A stretch of 7,790 nucleotides of DNA from Cytophagales bacterium (GCA_022360235.1 JAKSDE010000136.1:1-7790); one strand, 5' to 3'. Counted from the first letter of the stretch, positions 1 to 7,545 are shown. Translations and numbers: made by a program. The notes: generated from the letters alone by a model not told the origin.

Positions 1-133
1 AACTCAGAACTCGGAACTCAGAACTCGGAACTCAGAACTCGGAACTCAGAACTCGGAACTCAGAACTCGGAACTCAGAACTCGGAACTCAGAACTCGGAA
101 CTCGGAACTCGGAACTCAGAACTCGGAACTCAG
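1..133. repeat. Heptamer tandem array, 19 units of AACTCAG/AACTCGG
   Basis: Nineteen perfect 7-bp units follow one another without interruption; only the sixth base varies (A or G). Units alternate A,G to form a 14-bp higher-order period, except units 14-16 (92-112), which are all the G form. The array starts at the window edge, so its true length is unknown, and it ends cleanly at 133, 71 bp before the permease start. None of the three plus-strand frames contains a stop inside the array; the frame of base 1 stops at 136-138. An upstream reading frame could therefore run through it, but a non-coding minisatellite is the simpler reading. Such arrays can vary in copy number by slipped-strand replication. 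Confidence 0.95.
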
Positions 134-204
134 ATTAGTTGTCATGCGGAATAGAGGCTATAGTGCTCGAAATACGAAAGTTAAAATTTTGTCAATACTA
201 AAAA

Positions 205-1056
205 ATGGAAGCCTTTTGGACTATATTAGCAGGTTCTTTAGTGGCGATCAACTGTAGCCTCATTGGTTCCTATCTAATACTAAGAAAGATGGCTATGATG
301 GGTGATGCTATCTCGCATGCTGTTTTGCCGGGTATTGTTATTGCCTTCCTGCTTACCGGTTCGAGAGCTCCCTTTATTGTACTTATAGGAGCAGGGAGTA
401 TAGGTATTATTGCTACCTTTTTGATAGAATTTTTTCATAGAAAAGGAAAGCTACCATCAGATGCTTCCATAGGTGTTACCTTTACCTGGCTTTTTGCGCT
501 AGGAGTTATCCTAATTTCTGTGTTTGCCAACAAAGTTGATCTAGATCAAGATTGCGTCTTGCATGGTGAGATTGCCTATGTACCGCTAGACCTTTGGATT
601 ACCGATAGTGGTATTAATCTAGGGCCCAGACCTATTTACTTACTAAGTGGCGTATTGATAGTCAATTTAGCTTTCATCCTGTTTAGTTATCGAGCACTTT
701 ACTTGACTACCTTTGATCCTGCTTTTGCAGCAACGATTGGCGTGAACATAACACGCTGGCATTACTTACTTATGGGAGCCACTTCACTCACCACAGTGGC
801 TTCCTTCGAGTCAGTAGGTGCCATCCTAGTGGTAGCCCTGCTCGTAGCGCCTCCAGCTACTGCTTATTTATTAACCCATTACCTTCATCATATGCTTGTC
901 GTAGCCTCTTTTATAGGCGTGATTATTGCTGCGGGAGGGTATTTTTTAGCAGCGTGGATCGATGGTTCTGTAGCAGGTGCTATGGCTACAGTAGCAGGGA
1001 TAGTATTTTTTACAGTCCTCTTAGGTACACTATATAAGCAAAGAAGAGGAGCGTGA
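205..1056 (+). CDS. Metal-ion ABC transporter permease (ABC-3 / ZnuB-TroD-MntB family)
   Basis: Predicted inner-membrane channel subunit of an ABC importer for zinc, manganese or iron; the metal cannot be read from the sequence. The 283-residue length is normal for the family. Hydrophobic segments fill most of the protein. The family signature MMGDAISHAVLPGI lies at residues 31-44. The cytoplasmic coupling region starts near FDPAFAATIGV (170-180), and the conserved segment VGAILVVALLVAPPATA lies at 204-220. The start is well fixed: an in-frame TAA sits at 199-201, and the protein begins directly with the first membrane helix. No Shine-Dalgarno sequence is visible. The usual ATPase, solute-binding protein and second permease are not in the window; they may lie to the left beyond the heptamer array. 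The gene converges with mutL, with 60 bp between the two stops and no clear terminator hairpin. Confidence 0.93.
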   Translation: MEAFWTILAGSLVAINCSLIGSYLILRKMAMMGDAISHAVLPGIVIAFLLTGSRAPFIVLIGAGSIGIIATFLIEFFHRKGKLPSDASIGVTFTWLFALGVILISVFANKVDLDQDCVLHGEIAYVPLDLWITDSGINLGPRPIYLLSGVLIVNLAFILFSYRALYLTTFDPAFAATIGVNITRWHYLLMGATSLTTVASFESVGAILVVALLVAPPATAYLLTHYLHHMLVVASFIGVIIAAGGYFLAAWIDGSVAGAMATVAGIVFFTVLLGTLYKQRRGA

Positions 1057-1116
1057 CTGAATCAAGCTTTAAATTTGAAAATATGAACGCTACTCTCAGT
1101 TTTATACTTCACCTCC

Positions 1117-2961
1117 TCACCCCTTGAATATCTCTCCAAGCCTTTCCAACGTCAGCACTACAAAAACCTTACGCCCATCTGGCGCGTAATTGGCATTGGT
1201 ACAAGCAAAAAGTTGATCTACTACGGCATCCATTTCAGTAGAGCTCAGTTTTTGTCCATGTCGGATACAAGAACGTTTGGCTAACGAACGTGCTAAATTT
1301 TCATTTGTTGCGAGAGATAATTGCTCTTTATTCCACTTAAACTGTTCTATTAAACCTTCTAACAAGCCTTGTGGCTCCGTGCCTACTATCTCTGCTGGAT
1401 AGCCTGAAACAACGATCGTATTTTTTCCAAAAGACTCAAATACAAAACCTAGTGCACAAATTTCCTTTTCGCAATCCTTTATTAAGTTGAAATCAGCTGG
1501 ATTCAATTCAATGGTGTAGGGAAACAACAATTGTTGGGAGGCGCCTGATTTGTTTTCCAGGCTCTGCAGATATTTTTCATAAAAAATACGTTCATGCGCT
1601 GCCTGCTGATCAATCAATAAGATGCCAGACTTTACTTGGGTAAGTATATATTTTTTATGGAGTTGCACTTTGGGAGTAGTAGGTGCTTCTGAAATACTTT
1701 CTTCTTGAGAAGAGGGCGGTTGATTAGCTATACTCGGCAGTGTCAGGGTAGTAGGCTGTTCAGTATCGAGGAGGGGGCGTTCTTGCTCTTTTTTGCTGGC
1801 TCCTAGTCCTTCAAAAAGTCTTTCCCAATCCTTGCTTTGTTGGATAGCTGGACTTCTAAACTGTGTATAGTCCTTCTCAGTAGTACCGCCTTGCTGTTTT
1901 CGGAGGGATTGTTCTTTGAAATCAAGCGGGTTAAAATTGGCATTCTGGTCAAAATCGATCGAGGGGGTGAGTTGGTGTGCAGCCAAAGCTTGCTTGACCG
2001 TGGCTTCTAGCATAGAATACACTACGCGTTCTTCATCAAACTTAATCTCTGTTTTAGTAGGATGAACATTCACATCGACATGGGAGGGAGCAATATCAAT
2101 GAATAACACATAGAATGGGAAAGCCTCCTCTGGTAACAAGCCCTCGAAAGCACTTTTTACAGCATGATGCATGTAGTTGCTCTTGATAAAACGTTGATTA
2201 ACGAAAAAGAACTGCTCTCCACGTGTTTTCTTAGCATACGTAGGCTTACCAATGTAGCCTTTTATTTTGAGTAGGTCTGTCTCTTCTTGACAAGGAACAA
2301 GTTGTGCTTGGCACGCTTTACCCAATAAATGAACAATACGGTGGCTCAGTTTGGCTGGAGGCAGTTGGTAAGTCTCTGAGTTATTTTGATAGAGTGAAAA
2401 AGCAATATCAGGTCGAGCTAAGGCAACACGCTGGAACTCATCAATAATATGTTTTGATTCAACAGGGTTAGATTTTAAAAAATTTCTTCGGGCAGGCACA
2501 TTAAAAAAAAGATTTTTCACACTAATTTTAGTACCCTTCTTAGCAGAGACAGGCATTTGAGACTTTACAGTAGCCCCTTCAATGGTAATACGCGTCCCTA
2601 GCTCGCTACCTGCTGTACAGGTTTCCATTTCTACTTGAGCTACAGCGGCAATCGAGGCCAGGGCTTCTCCCCTAAAGCCCATCGTATGAATGTTAAAAAG
2701 GTCATCTGCCGTCTTAATCTTAGAAGTAGCATGTCTTTCAAAGCTCATCCGCGCATCGGTCTCTGACATACCTAAGCCATCATCAATCACTTGGATGAGC
2801 GTTTTACCAGCATCTTTAATAATGAGTTTGACTTCGCTACTCGCTGCATCAACTGCATTTTCCATTAACTCTTTTACTACCGAGGCAGGTCGTTGTACAA
2901 CTTCGCCCGCAGCAATCTGATTGGCTAACGTATCGGAAAGTAAATGTATAAGATTTGACAT
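1117..2961 (-). CDS. mutL: DNA mismatch repair protein MutL
   Basis: MutL couples mismatch recognition by MutS to strand removal, acting as a dimeric GHKL ATPase. The 614-residue protein has the complete N-terminal ATPase: IAAGEVVQRPASVVKE at 16-31, with E31 aligning to the catalytic Glu and N35 in the metal/ATP site; DDGLGM at 60-65; RHATSKI at 76-82; and GFRGEA at 95-100. The transducer domain follows, with NVPARR at 154-159 and VDVNVHPTK at 295-303. A polar linker spans about 330-430, and a C-terminal dimerisation domain covers about 433-614. In the C-terminal domain the endonuclease motifs are altered: DQQAAHE (451-457) instead of DQHA, AKRSCIRHG (561-569) where the ACR cysteine is expected, and APDGRK (593-598) in place of CPHGRP. 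Nuclease activity is therefore doubtful, while ATPase and clamp functions look intact. The start at 2961 gives the standard N-terminus. The gene has no operon partner here. Confidence 0.98.
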   Translation of the reverse strand: MSNLIHLLSDTLANQIAAGEVVQRPASVVKELMENAVDAASSEVKLIIKDAGKTLIQVIDDGLGMSETDARMSFERHATSKIKTADDLFNIHTMGFRGEALASIAAVAQVEMETCTAGSELGTRITIEGATVKSQMPVSAKKGTKISVKNLFFNVPARRNFLKSNPVESKHIIDEFQRVALARPDIAFSLYQNNSETYQLPPAKLSHRIVHLLGKACQAQLVPCQEETDLLKIKGYIGKPTYAKKTRGEQFFFVNQRFIKSNYMHHAVKSAFEGLLPEEAFPFYVLFIDIAPSHVDVNVHPTKTEIKFDEERVVYSMLEATVKQALAAHQLTPSIDFDQNANFNPLDFKEQSLRKQQGGTTEKDYTQFRSPAIQQSKDWERLFEGLGASKKEQERPLLDTEQPTTLTLPSIANQPPSSQEESISEAPTTPKVQLHKKYILTQVKSGILLIDQQAAHERIFYEKYLQSLENKSGASQQLLFPYTIELNPADFNLIKDCEKEICALGFVFESFGKNTIVVSGYPAEIVGTEPQGLLEGLIEQFKWNKEQLSLATNENLARSLAKRSCIRHGQKLSSTEMDAVVDQLFACTNANYAPDGRKVFVVLTLERLGEIFKG

Positions 2962-3602
2962 GTTACTAAAGAAAGTATTAAAATCACACTTAAATTTAAG
3001 TAAATTGCGCCGAAAACTAAATTGTCCAACTATGTCTAGTACTGATAGTTCTCCGCTGCAACATTTTTGGGTTTTCCTTTTCTCGTCTTTGCTAGCAGTT
3101 TAATTAGCTTAGAAATAGCTTTTTCTCTATAAATCTCTATAAATTAACGCAAAATTGACAGTATAACTACCAAATACTCAGTGATTTAGTAAAGACAAGA
3201 AAGTTTATAATAGCGCAAAATAGCTAGATAGCTCACAAACCATAGTAGGAGACCGTGCACGGCATAAATTATTAATTGATTTTTTTTCTAAAATTTATAC
3301 TTAAGACATAAACTATACGAAAGCATAATTGTAAAATCAACATATATTATAATCTCATTTACTTTTTTACTTTTACAATGGTCTCAGTAGATAGTATATT
3401 TTTATAAAACTAAATATGGTATACTTTGATTTTGATTTGAACAAGCTATCGTACAACTTTAATAGGTTAACTGATTTTTTGTATTTTTGAATGTAAGTTT
3501 AGCTATATTGTTAATCTCATGTGACTTTATAGTTCTATTGCAACTAACAATATTTAAAACCTAGACTATTGAGCAAATTATAGTAGTAAAATTGATAAAC
3601 GT
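2962..3602. other. AT-rich intergenic region between divergent mutL and the XRE gene
   Basis: No convincing gene is visible in these 641 bases on either strand. The region must carry the promoters of mutL (leftward) and the XRE gene (rightward). One perfect TAnnTTTG match on the plus strand (TATTTTTG, 3482-3489), with TTTA 20 bp upstream at 3458-3461, could serve the XRE gene with a leader of roughly 100 bases. Such matches are expected by chance in sequence this AT-rich. Other structure includes a 10-bp unit repeated twice (TCTCTATAAA, 3124-3143), a GC-rich 10-bp palindrome CCGTGCACGG (3253-3262) and the possible miniature element listed separately. No tRNA-like fold was seen. Confidence 0.7.
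3249..3385. mobile_element. Possible 137-bp miniature inverted-repeat element or IS remnant
   Basis: The segment begins GAGACC (3249-3254) and ends GGTCTC (3380-3385), a perfect 6-bp terminal inverted repeat. Immediately outside are identical 5-bp sequences AGTAG on the left (3244-3248) and right (3386-3390), as expected for a target-site duplication. Nothing inside codes for protein. Read inward from the right end the sequence is GAGACCATTGTAAAA, which recalls the GAGACCTTTGCAAAA-type ends I associate with some IS5-group elements; the left end does not extend this match beyond six bases. Those elements normally duplicate three bases, not five, so the family is uncertain. GAGACC also occurs elsewhere in the window by chance. 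Confidence 0.3.
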
Positions 3603-3980
3603 ATGGAAAAATTAAAGGCCATTGGACAAAGATTGAAAACGTACCTGAGATACAAACGAATCGGGGTGAATGAGTTAGGGAGGCTATCTTCCACTTCGGG
3701 TGGGCAGATATCACACATTATTCATGGAAAAAACTATGGGGTAGATAAGATGTTGAATATCTTTAGGTGTCAACCAGATTTAAATAGCAAGTGGATACTA
3801 TTCGGGGAAGGGCCCATGGTGAAGGACAAAAAGTTGGAGAAACACATCATCCCCGAAGATAAAACCTACTTGGCAGGCTGTGATGTCGAAGATTTAAAAG
3901 ATGAGCTGTTAACACTCCAAAGTAAACACATTAAGTTGCTGGAGGAATATAGCAATCTTTTAAAAGGAACGAGAGGGTAG
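3603..3980 (+). CDS. Small XRE/Cro-C1-type helix-turn-helix protein
   Basis: Predicted DNA-binding regulator of 125 residues. The N-terminal part (about 3-68) fits a Cro/C1-type helix-turn-helix: IGQRLKTYLRYKRIGVNELG followed by a recognition-helix-like segment GGQISHIIHGKNYG (33-46). It ends with PDLNSKWILFGEGPM (58-72), a module common after the HTH in Bacteroidota XRE proteins. A short charged linker leads to a C-terminal amphipathic helix (about 93-120, with LKDELLTLQSKHIKLLEEY), probably a coiled coil for dimerisation. No ligand-binding or peptidase domain is present. It lies 101 bp upstream of, and on the same strand as, the lipase-lipoprotein pair; it might regulate that pair or itself, but no operator was identified. 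The start ATG has no clear Shine-Dalgarno sequence. Confidence 0.8.
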   Translation: MEKLKAIGQRLKTYLRYKRIGVNELGRLSSTSGGQISHIIHGKNYGVDKMLNIFRCQPDLNSKWILFGEGPMVKDKKLEKHIIPEDKTYLAGCDVEDLKDELLTLQSKHIKLLEEYSNLLKGTRG

Positions 3981-4081
3981 GCTTCAAAAGTTAGCTAGTA
4001 AAAGGAAGGTTATTTATTCCTCCGAGTTAAAATTCACCGAGCGCTAGCATAAGAGAAAATTTTATTACTTTACAAACAAGA

Positions 4082-5239
4082 ATGACTAGAAAGCTATGTT
4101 TAAGTATAATCTCAATAACCCTTTCTCTCCTATTGCTCTCTAATATCGCACAAGGCAGACCAAGAAAGATCATCGTTATGCTTCCTGGACTAGGCCATTA
4201 CGATGGTGATGGGTTCAGAACATTAGCTGCTCGTTTAAAAGAATATCATCGAGGTGTAGAAATAATTGATATCGTCGTTGAAACTTTTGATCTAACAATC
4301 GACGAACAAGCGAGAGATGTCTTTCTTAAATTAAAACAAAGAGGTGTCGAGCAAGAGGATAAGATAGTGCTCATAGGCCACAGCCAAGGAGGACTGCGAG
4401 CGTACGCATTACTTAGGCAATATGGTAAGCTTTTAACTATAAGAGGGCTAGTCAGCATAGGCGTACCATGGAAAGGTGCTCCTGTCATCAACAATCATGC
4501 TAAAGTTGTAAACATTCTACATACCCCAGCAGTACGTGATAGGATTGACAGCCTAAATGAAGCGCTAGAAAACTGCCACAACCTAAAGGGTGTTTTAGCA
4601 AAGAAGTGCTTCACTAATTACCAGGCGAGCCACTCCCTCCATCACATGATTGAGGAGGGTCTGAATGATTACTTTAACGACGACCTAGCTAGTCCAGGGG
4701 CCAAGGATATGAAACCTGGCAGTGATTTCTTGCAAGACCTTGGCACCACGTCTGAGACATTCGAAGGTGTATTAACAAGTGCAATCATTGGTGGACAGAA
4801 TGACATCTTTGCGGGTGTAGCCTCTGGGGTAAATCTTGTACTCTCATTTACCAAAGCTATCAATATGGGTCTCTATTGTTGTAGCTTCGATCGCTCTGTT
4901 AATCGTCTGAGGCTAGCTTTGAGAGAAATTCAGCATGCGATTGACCGTAATAGAGGCCTTATTAATCAGAAAGCAGCCGAAGTGCTAGGAAGTAATAAGC
5001 ACGATGGGCTTGTCCCTGAATATAGTCAATGTATTCCTGAGGAAGTACTAAAAGGGGCTGATTGCTTTGGCCAGCACCGTATACCCGATGCTTACCACGA
5101 TGAATTTTTTAAATCAAGAAGAGAAAGACACTTTCGCTTCTTTAATAGAAATAGCGACTTCATCGCCTATAAACATCCCCAAACTACAGAGATTATCAAA
5201 GCGTTTGTTACAGAAGCTTTTAACAATAACTCAACTTAA
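4082..5239 (+). CDS. Exported alpha/beta hydrolase, lipase type (GHSQGG)
   Basis: Predicted secreted or periplasmic esterase/lipase of 385 residues. Residues 1-25 form a Sec signal peptide (basic MTRK, hydrophobic core to about 20, likely cleavage after AQG). The mature part opens with a strand and the oxyanion-hole motif IIVMLPGLGHYDGDG (30-44). The nucleophile elbow is LIGHSQGG (97-104) with Ser101. SIGVPWKGAP (125-134) is the family's conserved strand after the nucleophile. HDGLVPEYSQ (307-316), resembling the lipase DGxVP motif, supplies the likely acid Asp308. The catalytic His is not certain; His339 or His350 are candidates. About 200 residues between the nucleophile and acid are poorly conserved to my eye and could form a cap or lid. 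Six cysteines after the signal peptide (165, 176, 266, 267, 317, 328) would allow disulfides in an oxidising compartment. The lipoprotein gene follows after 6 bp. Substrate is unknown (phospholipid, triglyceride or ester). Confidence 0.83.
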   Translation: MTRKLCLSIISITLSLLLLSNIAQGRPRKIIVMLPGLGHYDGDGFRTLAARLKEYHRGVEIIDIVVETFDLTIDEQARDVFLKLKQRGVEQEDKIVLIGHSQGGLRAYALLRQYGKLLTIRGLVSIGVPWKGAPVINNHAKVVNILHTPAVRDRIDSLNEALENCHNLKGVLAKKCFTNYQASHSLHHMIEEGLNDYFNDDLASPGAKDMKPGSDFLQDLGTTSETFEGVLTSAIIGGQNDIFAGVASGVNLVLSFTKAINMGLYCCSFDRSVNRLRLALREIQHAIDRNRGLINQKAAEVLGSNKHDGLVPEYSQCIPEEVLKGADCFGQHRIPDAYHDEFFKSRRERHFRFFNRNSDFIAYKHPQTTEIIKAFVTEAFNNNST

Positions 5240-5245
5240 AGGTAA

Positions 5246-5971
5246 ATGCGAACGTTACTATTCATCGTTTTTGTGTTGTTTCTATCTGGTTGTGTGAGGC
5301 AAAAGTATACAGTCAAGCAAGGATCTCCCCTCGCGGAGACAAGACAATGGAAAACTAAAAAAGGCATAAGCTATTTCAGTTATGAAGCCGTCATCAAAGA
5401 TTTTGTCGATGGTCAATTAGTGGACTGTCAGGTTGTAGAAGTTACCAAAGAGAAAAAAGGGAAAAGCTTCGTGATAACCAGAGCGCTAGAGGTAGATGGC
5501 AATCATTTCAAATTTATCTTTGGTGAAGGTGGCTTCAAAGTCTATCTTAACGACGAAAACGAGCCTTTCCTTGCTACCAACGAGATGACATTAAAAGATA
5601 ATATCTTAGCCCTTGCTTACAATGGAAGCACTACAGAGGATAGGCTACGAGAGTTTTTCCCTGGTAAAAAAGAAGTAGTAGATAAGTCGCGCATCAGACT
5701 TTATGACGAATCAGGATCTTATGTAGAGTACAATCCTAAGGAGAAGATAGTTACTAAAATGCATCACACAGCCGAGGATGGAAGCGTACAAAGTGATATT
5801 TATTTAACGTACAATGTCTACCAAGGTGTAATTATATTAACAAAGATGTTAACAGAGTCTATCTACCCTACTCCTGGTAGCGAAATAAAGAATGTGTTTA
5901 GAACAGAAGAGACTTTAGAAAAAATTTTAAAGGTAGAATACGACACCAAAGATAACTCGCTAACATTGTAA
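5246..5971 (+). CDS. Lipoprotein of unknown family, paired with the lipase
   Basis: I do not recognise the family. The 241-residue product begins with a short lipoprotein signal peptide: MR, a hydrophobic core at 3-13, and the lipobox LSGC with Cys16 as the lipidated residue. The residues after the cysteine (VRQKY) lack the acidic run of the Bacteroidota surface-export signal, so a periplasm-facing location is more likely. The mature part is rich in alternating polar/hydrophobic stretches (for example FKFIFGEGGFKVYLN and SGSYVEYNPKEKIVTKM), suggesting mainly beta structure, loosely like LolA/LppX-type lipid-binding folds; this is only an impression. The gene starts 6 bp after the lipase stop, with AAAGG (5238-5242) just before the ATG, so the two are almost certainly co-transcribed. 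Partner, immunity, foldase or membrane-anchor roles for the lipase are possible, none shown. Confidence 0.78.
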   Translation: MRTLLFIVFVLFLSGCVRQKYTVKQGSPLAETRQWKTKKGISYFSYEAVIKDFVDGQLVDCQVVEVTKEKKGKSFVITRALEVDGNHFKFIFGEGGFKVYLNDENEPFLATNEMTLKDNILALAYNGSTTEDRLREFFPGKKEVVDKSRIRLYDESGSYVEYNPKEKIVTKMHHTAEDGSVQSDIYLTYNVYQGVIILTKMLTESIYPTPGSEIKNVFRTEETLEKILKVEYDTKDNSLTL

Positions 5972-6068
5972 CAACTCATGCGTGTAGCTAGTCGCTCCTC
6001 AACACCTCCCCTCGCCTACTCTATTAGTAAATTTTTCTTTACCCTCTATGGGGTTAGGGGACTACTAT

Positions 6069-7493
6069 CTACGCCTCTTCTCGTTTAACAGAGGCAAACC
6101 CTTTGTTTCGGATAAGGTGAACAGCAAAAAAACTGATGCCGTTTGCTATGATACCAAAGATAGGAGCTAGCTCTCGTAGCGATCTATCTAAACAAAGAAT
6201 GGCTATTATAAAGGTAATCACAGCAATAAATAACGCTATAAAAAAAGATTGGCTATCTGTCTTTAGACCTAGAATGCCTGCTGTTAAGGGAACTGTAGTA
6301 ATTATTCCGAAAAGACTTAAACCAAAAAATACTAACTTAATAACATCGCCCCATAGGGCAGCTAAGACTATTGCTACCATCCCTATGGTAAAAGTTACAA
6401 ATTTCACTAGCTTCAGTTCATCTATTTCTTTTTTTCTTCTATTACAAAAGGGCATTACTACATCGTGGCTAAACAAGAGTGCCCCCGCATTCAAAAACGA
6501 GTCGCCTGTAGACATGATGGCTGCGATTAATCCTGCAATACATAAGCCTTGGGTGCCTATGGGTAAAAGCATTTTAATAATATGGGGGAAGGCTGCATTA
6601 GGGTTGATTTCAGGATAAGAAACGAATGCACCAAGGCCAATCAACATAACCATTAACTCTAAAGGAAGCATGAAAAAAGCAGCACTTGTAAACATGCCAG
6701 AAATTTGTTTTCTATCTTTTGCCATTAACATTCTTTGGAAAAAGGGGGGGCTCAAGGGATTGGTAGGCAAAACACCCCATACCAAGAAAAAAGCTAGGTA
6801 TTCAACAAACTTCTCATGGCCAAAGACGACAAACTTTTCTGCAGGAACCTTACGCCACAGTTGCTCAAGCCCTCCTGCATAACCCGTTGCTGCCCCTGCT
6901 ACAAGTGGAATCATAACGACAAGCACAAGCAATTGAATAACATCGGTAATAGCAACTGACTTCACGCCCCCGAATGTAGCATAAGCCACTACGATGAGCC
7001 CTCCTATGGCAATCCCTGTATTACGTCCAATACCCAATAGCGATTCAAAAACGAGACCTGTGGCAATCAACTGAGCTGCTACAATACAAGAGGAATAGAA
7101 AAACCCTACACTCCCTGTCACGACTCTACTAGTTTCACCACATAGCTTTCCTATCACATCACCTGGAGTAATACTCCCTTTAAAATACTTCATTTTAGGA
7201 GCAATAAATATGGCAACGAATAAGTAGGAGATAATATAACCTAAGATCGCCACTGTCATGATGATACCATCAGAGAAAGTCTTCGCTGCCAATCCAACCG
7301 TAGTGGCACCCCCCATCGCTGTTGCCAAAAATGTAAGTATTAAGGTGGAGGAACCAAATGTATTACGAGCAATGGCATAGTCCTTAATGTCTTTGATACC
7401 TTTTCCTACATACAAGCCGACGCCTAACGTCACTAGTAAGAATAAATAAACAAGAATGTGGTTTAAACTAAAATAGGCTGCTAAATTTTCCAT
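6069..7493 (-). CDS. Sodium:solute symporter (SSS family)
   Basis: Predicted inner-membrane importer using the sodium gradient; the substrate (amino acid, pantothenate, sugar or other) cannot be assigned. The 474 residues contain about 12-13 hydrophobic segments, normal for SSS transporters. The first family signature is recognisable as ATFGGVKSVAITDVIQ (172-187). The second is GLIAAIMSTGDSFLNAGA (321-338), where Ser328, Thr329 and Ser332 are in the region of the family's sodium site. PPFFQRMLMAKD (249-260) matches the conserved QR loop. TM1 carries ATAMGGATTVGLA (57-69). The C-terminus is short and basic (KREEA). The start ATG directly precedes a hydrophilic turn and first helix and gives a normal N-terminus. 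The gene converges with the lipoprotein gene across a 97-bp gap without a convincing terminator. The next gene upstream on the same strand is the HEPN gene, 151 bp away. Confidence 0.92.
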   Translation of the reverse strand: MENLAAYFSLNHILVYLFLLVTLGVGLYVGKGIKDIKDYAIARNTFGSSTLILTFLATAMGGATTVGLAAKTFSDGIIMTVAILGYIISYLFVAIFIAPKMKYFKGSITPGDVIGKLCGETSRVVTGSVGFFYSSCIVAAQLIATGLVFESLLGIGRNTGIAIGGLIVVAYATFGGVKSVAITDVIQLLVLVVMIPLVAGAATGYAGGLEQLWRKVPAEKFVVFGHEKFVEYLAFFLVWGVLPTNPLSPPFFQRMLMAKDRKQISGMFTSAAFFMLPLELMVMLIGLGAFVSYPEINPNAAFPHIIKMLLPIGTQGLCIAGLIAAIMSTGDSFLNAGALLFSHDVVMPFCNRRKKEIDELKLVKFVTFTIGMVAIVLAALWGDVIKLVFFGLSLFGIITTVPLTAGILGLKTDSQSFFIALFIAVITFIIAILCLDRSLRELAPIFGIIANGISFFAVHLIRNKGFASVKREEA

Positions 7494-7545
7494 AGTTGAT
7501 ATTTAATTTAGAATTAAAAAAATAAATATATTGAATTATTATTTT

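Noticed and set aside
1..133. CRISPR array
   Set aside because: Units are 7 bp, directly adjacent and without spacers, so this is a simple tandem repeat.
2921..3103. Plus-strand 60-codon frame across the mutL start
   Set aside because: It is antisense to the start of mutL and then enters AT-rich intergenic DNA; no domain or signal is visible.
3253..3262. Palindrome CCGTGCACGG as a regulator operator
   Set aside because: One isolated copy, far from both adjacent start codons, and it falls inside the possible miniature element; nothing links it to the XRE protein.
4013..4024. Possible hairpin AGGAA...TTCCT around 4003-4022 after the XRE gene, considered as a terminator
   Set aside because: The stem is only five base pairs and no T-run follows on the plus strand.
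6041..6056. ACCC...GGGT hairpin between the lipoprotein and symporter genes, considered as a bidirectional terminator
   Set aside because: A four-base-pair stem without a T-tract on either strand is too weak to call.
6136..6618. 160-codon plus-strand frame inside the symporter gene
   Set aside because: It is an antisense shadow of the SSS gene, whose family motifs clearly establish the minus-strand frame.
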